Assembly (NCBI GenBank): GCA_028277485.1 | Contig: JANQGE010000015.1 | Coordinates: 1 to 14,272, forward strand | DNA from: Chlorobium sp. | Lineage (GTDB): Bacteria > Bacteroidota > Chlorobiia > Chlorobiales > Chlorobiaceae | DNA length: 14,272 nucleotides | Reading direction: 5' to 3' | Shown here: piece by piece, positions 7,620 to 13,064 of the stretch | Layout of the letters: each line of letters begins with the position of its first letter | Position numbering within the stretch: position 1 is the stretch's first letter | The notes under the pieces: model-generated | Seen by the model: only the letters and a program-made list of their open reading frames with translations | Databases searched by the model: none | What the model was told of the DNA's origin: nothing | Program-made: the position numbers and the translations under genes

Positions 7620-7693
7620 CCTGAATAATTCACCAAAGGAAGAAAAAAACTTAATCGGGGGTCGGGTGTTTGAACTCTCATGAATTATTCAGG
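7620..7693. mobile_element. Family B minimal MITE-like element, 74 bp, with TTAA duplication
   Basis: Both ends carry the perfect 13-bp terminal inverted repeat CCTGAATAATTCA, and TTAA flanks each side (7616-7619 and 7694-7697). The interior matches both ends of the longer copy at 8492-8776, which lies in the opposite orientation, but lacks the roughly 205-base middle of that copy. It has no coding capacity, so it would have to be moved by a transposase elsewhere. It sits 41 bases before the peroxiredoxin ATG. Confidence 0.85.
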
Positions 7694-7699
7694 TTAATA
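7670..7699 (+). promoter_or_regulatory. Possible promoter formed at the right end of the family B element
   Basis: TTGAAC at 7670-7675 lies inside the element, and TTAATA at 7694-7699 covers its right-hand TTAA duplication; they are 18 bases apart. Transcription from here would start about 30 bases before the peroxiredoxin ATG. The match is moderate and this is an inference from spacing only. Confidence 0.3.
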
Positions 7700-7734
7700 A
7701 GTATTATTTATCAACAATAAAGGGAGATATACCT

Positions 7735-8325
7735 ATGGGCGTTTTAGTTGGCCGAGAGGCACCTGATTTTAATCTTGAGGCAGTTGTGGATGGCGGAAAA
7801 TTTGTTGACTCATGCAAAATGTCGGATTACAGGGGAAAATATGTAGTGCTGTTTTTTTATCCGCTTGACTTCACCTTTGTCTGTCCTACGGAGCTTCATG
7901 CTTTCCAGGACAGGCTTGAAGAGTTCCGTCATAAAAATGTAGAAGTTCTGGCATGTTCGGTGGATTCGAAGTTTTCCCATCATGCATGGCTCAAAACACC
8001 GCGCAGGCAGGGGGGAATCGAGGGGGTTACCTATGCACTGCTTTCGGATATCAATAAAGAAGCGTCAAAAGCTTATGATGTTCTGGCTGAAAAAGAAGGG
8101 GTGTCCTACAGGGGATTGTTTCTGATCGACAAGGAAGGAGTTGTGCGCTATCAGGTCGTTAATGATCTCGGGCTTGGCCGTAATGTGGATGAGGTCTTGA
8201 GGATGGTTGAAGCACTGCAGTTTACCGAGCAGTTCGGAGAGGTTTGCCCTGCAAACTGGAATAAAGGTGACAAGACCATGAAGCCTGACAGCGAGGGTCT
8301 TAAGGAGTTTTTCAAAGAGGAGTAA
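7735..8325 (+). CDS. Typical 2-Cys peroxiredoxin (AhpC/Prx1 type)
   Basis: Cytoplasmic thiol peroxidase that reduces hydrogen peroxide and organic peroxides. The 196 residues have the peroxidatic cysteine C50 in DFTFVCPTELHAF and the resolving cysteine C171 in GEVCPANWNKG, near the C-terminus, as in the dimeric 2-Cys class. RGLFLIDKEGVVRYQVVNDLGLGRNVDE is clearly the Prx1 core. The GGLG motif of hyperoxidation-sensitive members is GGIEG here (93-97), and the terminal YF motif is FF (192-193), so sensitivity to inactivation may differ. The ATG at 7735 has AGGGAG at 7721-7726, eight bases upstream. No reductase gene lies alongside; an electron donor is presumably encoded elsewhere. Upstream sequence carries a family B insertion; a family A repeat begins nine bases after the stop. 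Confidence 0.95.
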   Translation: MGVLVGREAPDFNLEAVVDGGKFVDSCKMSDYRGKYVVLFFYPLDFTFVCPTELHAFQDRLEEFRHKNVEVLACSVDSKFSHHAWLKTPRRQGGIEGVTYALLSDINKEASKAYDVLAEKEGVSYRGLFLIDKEGVVRYQVVNDLGLGRNVDEVLRMVEALQFTEQFGEVCPANWNKGDKTMKPDSEGLKEFFKEE

Positions 8326-8334
8326 TATCATTTA

Positions 8335-8470
8335 GGGCACCTCTAAAAACTTATTGCGCGCCCAAATTGCTGCGTTGGCCGGTGCTCGAAATCCTCATGT
8401 ACTGTGTGTACATTCCGGTTTCTCCGCTCCGTTCGCCTCGTAGTGCTCGCGACAATTTATAGAGGTGCCC
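8335..8470 (+). repeat. Family A repeat, full copy (136 bp)
   Basis: Ends are the perfect 11-bp inverted repeat GGGCACCTCTA (8335-8345, and its complement at 8460-8470). The interior has the family hallmarks: GGTGCTCGAAATCCTCATGT, the palindrome ATGTAC-N5-GTACAT, and CCGGTTTCTCCGCTCCGTTC. Copies of the same pattern occur at 10329-10470 (opposite strand), 10546-10686 and 14151 onward. No target duplication is evident. A further GAGGTGCC follows at 8474-8481. It begins nine bases after the peroxiredoxin stop and would be transcribed in its 3' end. Confidence 0.85.
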
Positions 8471-8491
8471 TGTGAGGTGCCCTTCCTTTAG

Positions 8492-8776
8492 CCTGAATAA
8501 TTCATGAGAGTCCGAACACCCGACCCCCAATTGTTTCTTTCGGGGTTCGCCGTCGCTATCGGTATCGGAAAGCGCTGTCGCGCAGTGACGAGAGACGACG
8601 CCTGACAAAGTCAGGCTTAATGACGAGTTAAGAGTAATGGCACGGCAGCCTTTGAGGTGTTTTTCTGGTCATGCTTGTCACTAAGCTCGGCGAAGCCGAA
8701 GCGCCGTCACTTGTCACTACTTTTCCGACCCCGATTCCCGATTAAGTTTTTTTCTTCCCTTGGTGAATTATTCAGG
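8492..8776. mobile_element. Family B long MITE-like element, 285 bp, with TTAG duplication and nested family C sequence
   Basis: Perfect 13-bp ends (CCTGAATAATTCA at 8492-8504 and its complement at 8764-8776) are flanked by TTAG on both sides (8488-8491, 8777-8780), a 4-bp target duplication. It lies in the opposite orientation to the 74-bp copy. The interior carries family C sequence (about 8536-8568 and 8725-8744), degenerate AGTGACG-type heptamers, a perfect hairpin GCCTGACAAAGTCAGGC (8600-8616) and another, TCGGCGAAGCCGA (8687-8699). No open frame of convincing coding character is inside. CCGACCCC occurs at 8520-8527 and again at 8725-8732. Confidence 0.85.
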
Positions 8777-8834
8777 TTAGCTTGCATAATACGAGGCAAA
8801 AAACTATCATTGAATGTTAGGATGGTTTCTGCCG

Positions 8835-9370
8835 GATGTCACCTCTATAAATCGTCGTGAGCCCTTAAATCTTCCGGAAGTTTATCACTTGCTAACCCCC
8901 AAAAAAAGACCAAACAAAAAAACCCAAGGCGTTACAAGGCACATTTAATACATTGTCTTAAGAGCACCCCAATTTGCTACGCACCCTGACCGTTTTGTTG
9001 AGCAGGCGTTTGTCCAATAGACGTAATGCGGGAATCAGAGCCAGGCTCGGGTTTCTGGATCGAAAGGGAACCTGTTGGCAGCTAACAAAAAAATACTGTT
9101 GCACTGTTGATCCCTGCTCCGTCGGAATGATGTTTCGATAGCGGCGAACTCCGAAAGAGGAAGCGGCTGGCGGTTGGCAATTTTGACTGGCCTTGCCACT
9201 CGGCCCGGCTTGTGAAAGCATGAGAATTTCAAGCGCCGTCCAGCGAAATAAGGGAACCCCTATTGTCATGAGCGGAGCGCAGAAACCCCTTTCTATCCGC
9301 CGAACGATGCAATTGAAGCGCAGAATAAAGGGCGTGCAACAAATTGGTGTCCTCAAGAGCTCTGCCTCCA
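8835..9370. repeat. Mosaic of decayed family A and related repeats, no gene
   Basis: About 540 bases without a believable gene. Recognisable relics are a family A end at 8835-8864 (GATGTCACCTCTATAAATCG), a reversed end at about 8959-9004 (AGAGCACCCCAATTTGCTAC), an internal part at about 9218-9250 (CATGAGAATTTCAAGCGCCG, compare CATGAGGATTTCGAGCACCG), and a shortened copy at about 9250-9354 that starts GGGAACCCCTATTGTCATGA and ends AACAAATTGGTGTCCTC. A C-like piece lies near 9140-9165 (CGCTATCG-type, reverse strand). Between 8865 and 8955 I see only an A-rich tract. Open frames in this stretch are by-products of the repeats. Confidence 0.6.
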
Positions 9371-9395
9371 TAGAACTCGATAGCGGTCATACATC

Positions 9396-10079
9396 ATGAA
9401 AATTTACAAAGATTTTAATTACAGGCTTCGGGAATACATCCTGAAAAAGCATGGTTCCATCAGTGCATTTTGCAGGGCGATAGGAATCAAATATCCAGCC
9501 CAAATGGCTCCATATCTGAAAGGCAAGAGTATTCCGGGAAAAAAGCTACTGGAACAACTGGAAAAAGACGGAGCCGATATCGACTGGATCATGCATGGAA
9601 AACGGAATAAAGTGATTAGCGGCCTGGGGACGCATCTTATGACTTCAAGTTACAAGCTTGAAATGGAACTAATCATGAGAAGACTACACCTTTTATATCA
9701 ACAGCTGGACGAAACTCATTCTGTTCCATTCGATGCGTATGCTGTTCTAAACTGCAACCTTGTTTTAGATGAGTTTACAAGCTCGTTTGAAAAGTTCCTT
9801 GGTTATAATAACAAGGGCTTGTGGGGAACACATTTTTTGGATTTAATTCACCCTAATGAAAGAGCATATGTACACAACTATGTTTTTATTGATACAGAGG
9901 AAAATGCGAGATGTGAACTCTCAAGCAGATTTAAACATGCAAACAACCACTATATTGAAGTCGAATGGAGTGCTTATGGAAACAATATAATAAACAAGAA
10001 CCGAGAAGAACAAAAAGAATATATCATTGTTGCCAGAAAGATTGACAACACATCAATAAATCAACAATCAATAAACTAA
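9396..10079 (+). CDS. HTH-PAS protein, probable one-component transcriptional regulator
   Basis: A 227-residue protein with two recognisable parts. Residues about 8-70 look like a phage CI-repressor type helix-turn-helix: SISAFCRAIGIKYPAQMAPYL, then GADIDWIMHG, the typical end of that domain. Residues about 108-216 look like a PAS sensor domain: a possible N-terminal cap, FEKFLGYNN, GTHFLDLIHPNERAYV, a basic strand with RFKHANNHYIEVEWSAYG, and a final strand EYIIVARKID. A helical linker (85-107) could couple dimer state to the sensor. Ligand or cofactor is not readable. The gene is AT-rich: two 60-base blocks that I counted (9661-9720, 9901-9960) are both 35 percent GC, against 62 percent for a korA block (12181-12240). 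No Shine-Dalgarno precedes the ATG. It stands alone between two repeat clusters, which suggests acquisition. No obvious target gene adjoins it. Confidence 0.8.
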   Translation: MKIYKDFNYRLREYILKKHGSISAFCRAIGIKYPAQMAPYLKGKSIPGKKLLEQLEKDGADIDWIMHGKRNKVISGLGTHLMTSSYKLEMELIMRRLHLLYQQLDETHSVPFDAYAVLNCNLVLDEFTSSFEKFLGYNNKGLWGTHFLDLIHPNERAYVHNYVFIDTEENARCELSSRFKHANNHYIEVEWSAYGNNIINKNREEQKEYIIVARKIDNTSINQQSIN

Positions 10080-10104
10080 TAGAAAAAAACATTTGCTATA
10101 ATAT

Positions 10105-10153
10105 GAGCACCTCTATTTATTGTCATGAGCGCCCTGATTACTTCGTTGGGCAG
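10105..10153 (+). repeat. Family A repeat, left end only (truncated)
   Basis: GAGCACCTCTATTTATTGTC is followed by GAGCGCCCTGATTACTTCGTTGGGCAG, which follows other A copies, and then the match stops abruptly at CAATATCCAGTTGGCAAAAG. That downstream part (about 10154-10200) is a GGCAATTGGCAGTAGGC-like repeat of the sort also seen right after lnt. The right half of the A copy is missing. It begins 25 bases after the HTH-PAS stop. Confidence 0.65.
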
Positions 10154-10246
10154 ACAATATCCAGTTGGCAAAAGACAATTGGCAGTAGGCAATGTTAACA
10201 GGTGTTGCCATCGAGCTAACGAGCTATCATCATAGCCATACTAATT

Positions 10247-10295
10247 CGATTCCCGATACCGATAGCGACGCCGAGAGCCCCGAAAGAAAATTCCC
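10247..10295. repeat. Family C repeat fragment
   Basis: CGATTCCCGATACCGATAGC continues as GACGCCGAGAGCCCCGAAAG. It matches the reverse strand of 8536-8568 and, more loosely, 2074-2125. The second arm of the palindrome is not present here, so this is one half of the element. It lies between the truncated and the full family A copies. Confidence 0.6.
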
Positions 10296-10328
10296 ATCAG
10301 CTCCTCAATTCCGTTCACCAGCTCAAGG

Positions 10329-10470
10329 GGGCACCTCCATTAATTGTCGTGAGCGCCTTGAGTACGAGGCGAACGGAGCGCAGAAACCGGAGTGTACACG
10401 TAGTACATGAGGATTTCGAGCACCGGCCAACGAAGTAATCAGGGCGCGCAGCAAATTAATAGAGGTGCCC
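10329..10470 (-). repeat. Family A repeat, full copy in reverse orientation (142 bp)
   Basis: The two ends match over 17 bases with one mismatch: GGGCACCTCCATTAATT at 10329-10345 and the complement of GGGCACCTCTATTAATT at 10454-10470. The interior reads on the minus strand like the other copies, with GGTGCTCGAAATCCTCATGT and a palindromic ATGTACTACGTGTAC core. It is inverted relative to the copies at 8335, 10546 and 14151. Confidence 0.85.
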
Positions 10471-10484
10471 ATATGATCTTTCAG

Positions 10485-10530
10485 AAAAAGACGTATATTA
10501 CTTGTTGCAGGGATCTGAATACGTCTTTTT
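10485..10530. terminator. Stem-loop with 12-bp stem and T-tract, possible bidirectional terminator
   Basis: AAAAAGACGTAT (10485-10496) pairs perfectly with ATACGTCTTTTT (10519-10530) around a 22-base loop. The stem ends in an A-tract on one side and a T-tract on the other, so it could terminate transcription either way, though the loop is long and the stem has few G-C pairs. It lies between two family A copies. It may once have followed the HTH-PAS gene before repeats entered the gap. Confidence 0.5.
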
Positions 10531-10545
10531 TCCAATCTTTCACAA

Positions 10546-10686
10546 GGGCACCTTTATTAACTTGTTACGCACTCTGATTTTTTCGTTGGACAGTGCTCGA
10601 AGTCCTCATGTACTCCACGTACAGCCGGATTTCTCTGCTCTATCCGCCTTGAACTCGGGATGTTGACGGCATGTATAGAGATACCC
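10546..10686 (+). repeat. Family A repeat, diverged full copy (141 bp)
   Basis: Starts GGGCACCTTTATTAACTTG and ends TATAGAGATACCC, both close to the family ends. Internally AGTGCTCGAAGTCCTCATGT and GTACTCCACGTACA follow the pattern with scattered changes, so it is older than the copies at 8335 and 14151. It ends 22 bases before the start of the small Cys-rich gene, and so forms its upstream region. Confidence 0.75.
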
Positions 10687-10708
10687 ACAAAGCAACGGGA
10701 GCACGGTT

Positions 10709-10978
10709 ATGAGCTGGGGAATTGAGGATCAGAAAAAGAGGGAAGATATTCTGTATCTGATGGAGTTGTCTACACAGAAGATGATGGAAAATCCCAATTA
10801 CGTCAATGAGGTCAAAAAAAGCTCTAACGGCTGCTGGATGGATCAGATGTACGGCTTGCAACGCTGTGATATCTGTGATCTCGACGAAAACTGCCCTGGA
10901 AAACTCGAAAAATTGTGGCAGGAATATTGCGAGGCCAATAACATCATCATCGACAAAAAGAGCGACGATATTTCCTGA
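10709..10978 (+). CDS. Small Cys-rich protein of unknown function
   Basis: An 89-residue, charged, soluble protein that I do not recognise. The ATG at 10709 has GGGAG at 10697-10701, seven bases upstream, which supports a real gene. Residues 5-40 look helical. The centre is cysteine-rich: C42, then C53-x2-C56-x5-C62 in RCDICDLDENCPGK, and C74. This could hold a metal ion or a small iron-sulfur cluster; no known domain comes to mind. No signal peptide or membrane segment is visible. It lies 200 bases upstream of korA on the same strand, but a stem-loop lies between, so co-transcription is uncertain. A link to ferredoxin-dependent metabolism is a guess from position alone. The upstream flank is a family A repeat, so any promoter is within or next to that repeat. 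Confidence 0.7.
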   Translation: MSWGIEDQKKREDILYLMELSTQKMMENPNYVNEVKKSSNGCWMDQMYGLQRCDICDLDENCPGKLEKLWQEYCEANNIIIDKKSDDIS

Positions 10979-11028
10979 AAAATTTGCTTGTGTTTTTTTT
11001 GGGAAGTATATTTTTAGCTTTGCGTTGC

Positions 11029-11063
11029 TGAAAACCTGAAAGGTTGGATGTGTCAGGTTTTCA
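11029..11063. terminator. Perfect 11-bp inverted repeat between the Cys-rich gene and korA
   Basis: TGAAAACCTGA (11029-11039) pairs with TCAGGTTTTCA (11053-11063) around a 13-base loop. There is no T-tract after it (ACCCCCC follows), so it is not a classic intrinsic terminator. It might end the Cys-rich transcript, shape the korA leader, or bind a regulator. Confidence 0.4.
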
Positions 11064-11178
11064 ACCCCCCGTTAAGTTTTTACCACCACTCGCCAACATC
11101 TATACTCTGAAATGACCAATTCATTGGCAGAGAGAAGGTTCGCGTTTTATTTTTTGACAAGCAATAATACGATAAACA

Positions 11179-13062
11179 ATGAGTAACACAACAATCTTAA
11201 ACAACGAGGATATGGTAACATCTAAAATCAGCGTGTCAGTTCTTTTTGCCGGAGATTCCGGAGACGGCATGCAGCTTACCGGCACCCAGTTCGCAAACAC
11301 GGTGGCTGTATACGGTTCTGACCTCAATACGTTCCCGAACTTTCCTTCCGAAATCCGAGCACCTGCCGGAACAATATCAGGTGTATCAGGTTTCCAGTTA
11401 CAGTTCGGAAGCAAGGCGGTATATACACCCGGAGCAAAATTCGATGTCATGGTTGCCATGAACGCCGCCGCGTTGAAAGCGAATCTGAAAAACCTGCACC
11501 ACGGCGGCCTCATCATTGCAAACACCGACGGGTTCGATGCAAAGAACCTGAAACTTGCCGGTTACGGAGAAGAGAATAACCCACTGGAGAATAACACGCT
11601 CAAGGACTATACCGTGTTCAAGATTCCGGTCGTCACCTTGACCCGTACGGCACTTGCCGATACCGGACTCAGCACGAAAAACATCGACCGGTGTAAAAAC
11701 ATGTTCGTGCTTGGCACCCTGTACTGGCTCTACAGCCTTCCGATCGAGACCACGATTGAAACACTTAAAACCAAGTTCAGGAGCAAAGCCAATGTTGCCG
11801 AAGCCAACATCAGGGCCGTCAAGGCAGGCTACAACTTCGGTGATGAAACCGAGATGTTTTCACAGCATGGCCGCTATTCGGTCGAGCCCGCTGAGAAGAA
11901 ACCCGGTGTTTACCGTCGTGTCACCGGCAACGAGGCTTCGGCTATCGGCCTGACCGCCGCCGCCAAAAAAGCCGGGCTGGAGCTTTTCCTCGGATCCTAC
12001 CCTATTACTCCTGCATCTGAAATTCTGCAGACTCTTTCCGAGCTGAAAAAATGGGGCGTCAAGACTTTCCAGGCGGAAGACGAGATAGCCGGTGTATTGA
12101 CCAGTATCGGTGCTTCTTACGGCGGCGCTCTTGCTGCAACAAACACCGCCGGCCCCGGCCTTTCTCTAAAAGCCGAGGGCATCGGCCTGGCGGTGATGCT
12201 TGAAATACCGCTTGTTGTCGTCAACGTCCAGCGCGGCGGGCCGTCAACCGGTCTCCCGACCAAACCGGAGCAGTCCGATCTCTTTATGGCAATGTATGGC
12301 CGTCATGGCGATGCACCGTTACCGGTCATAGCGGCAAAATCTCCGGTCGACTGCTTCTACACCGCTTATGAAGCCGCAAAGATAGCCGTGGAATATATGA
12401 CCCCGGTGCTCTGTCTTACCGACGGCTACCTCGCCCTGAGTTCAGAGCCGATGCTGATTCCGTCCCCGGACGATCTTGCGGACATTACGCCGAAGTATGC
12501 TAAAGCAAGAAAGCCGGATGATCCGCCGTATCTGCCATACAAACGCGACGACAAAGGAGCCCGTGACTGGGCCATACCCGGCACCAAAGGCCTCGAACAC
12601 CGCATAGGCGGTCTTGAAAAGCATCACGAAATCGGTCATATCTCGCACGTTCCGGAAAACCATGCCCTGATGACCAGACTCCGCGCCGAAAAAATAGAGC
12701 GCGTTATCGACCTCGTGCCCGACCTTACCATTGACAACGGCCCTGAAACAGGCGATCTGCTCGTACTTGGCTGGGGATCGACCTATGGAGCCATCAAGAT
12801 CGCCGTCGAGCAGGTCCTTGAGGGGGGATGTTGTGTCGCTCACGCACACCTCCGCTACCTCAATCCGTTCCCGAAAAATCTCGGAGAGATTCTTGGCAAC
12901 TATAAACAGGTTCTTATACCTGAAAACAACAACGGACAGCTTATCCACATCATCAGGGACAAGTACCAGATTGAGCCGATCGGCTTGAGCAAGGTACAGG
13001 GACTTCCGTTCAACGAAATGGAAATTGAAACAAAAATCACAGATATTTTAAAGGAGATGTAA
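11179..13062 (+). CDS. korA: 2-oxoglutarate:ferredoxin oxidoreductase, alpha subunit (gamma-alpha fusion)
   Basis: With KorB this enzyme forms 2-oxoglutarate from succinyl-CoA, CO2 and reduced ferredoxin, a key carboxylation of the reductive TCA cycle. The 627 residues hold the gamma domain first (about 17-215, starting SVSVLFAGDSGDGMQLTGTQ), then the alpha domain (about 245-435) with YPITPASE (274-281), QAEDEIAG (298-305) and QRGGPSTGLPTKPEQSDL (351-368), and a C-terminal domain (about 525-625). This fused order is typical of two-subunit KorAB enzymes. The frame opens with ATG at 11179 without a clear Shine-Dalgarno; an inner ATG at 11212 has only GAGG two bases away, which is too close. korB follows after two bases, so the subunits are translationally coupled. 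The best alternative is a related 2-oxoacid oxidoreductase, but the residue pattern and neighbour favour Kor. Confidence 0.93.
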   Translation: MSNTTILNNEDMVTSKISVSVLFAGDSGDGMQLTGTQFANTVAVYGSDLNTFPNFPSEIRAPAGTISGVSGFQLQFGSKAVYTPGAKFDVMVAMNAAALKANLKNLHHGGLIIANTDGFDAKNLKLAGYGEENNPLENNTLKDYTVFKIPVVTLTRTALADTGLSTKNIDRCKNMFVLGTLYWLYSLPIETTIETLKTKFRSKANVAEANIRAVKAGYNFGDETEMFSQHGRYSVEPAEKKPGVYRRVTGNEASAIGLTAAAKKAGLELFLGSYPITPASEILQTLSELKKWGVKTFQAEDEIAGVLTSIGASYGGALAATNTAGPGLSLKAEGIGLAVMLEIPLVVVNVQRGGPSTGLPTKPEQSDLFMAMYGRHGDAPLPVIAAKSPVDCFYTAYEAAKIAVEYMTPVLCLTDGYLALSSEPMLIPSPDDLADITPKYAKARKPDDPPYLPYKRDDKGARDWAIPGTKGLEHRIGGLEKHHEIGHISHVPENHALMTRLRAEKIERVIDLVPDLTIDNGPETGDLLVLGWGSTYGAIKIAVEQVLEGGCCVAHAHLRYLNPFPKNLGEILGNYKQVLIPENNNGQLIHIIRDKYQIEPIGLSKVQGLPFNEMEIETKITDILKEM

Positions 13063-13064
13063 TC

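Noticed and set aside
7474..7683. A 69-codon frame opening with TTG, in the same frame as the peroxiredoxin gene
   Set aside because: No ribosome site, TTG start within an inverted repeat, and the end runs into the family B element. Removing that element and one duplication (78 bases) would join it in frame to the peroxiredoxin, but one in three random cases would do so, and AGGGAG supports the ATG at 7735.
8351..8608. Minus-strand frame across a family A copy and the start of the long B element
   Set aside because: Translates repeat DNA; no ribosome site and no continuity with any gene.
8958..9371. A 137-codon minus-strand frame
   Set aside because: It covers decayed repeat relics, and its residues such as FCAPLMTIG and RWTALEILML are translations of family A sequence, not a protein family.
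10192..10535. Frames on both strands over 10192-10535
   Set aside because: They consist of family C and family A sequence and differ between repeat copies by frame-breaking changes.
11114..11136. Possible sigma-54 promoter (TTGGCAGAG followed by TTCGC) before korA
   Set aside because: GG and GC are 14 bases apart rather than 10, so it does not fit the -24/-12 rule.
11155..11172. TTGACA followed by TACGAT before korA
   Set aside because: Only eight bases apart, too close for a -35/-10 pair.
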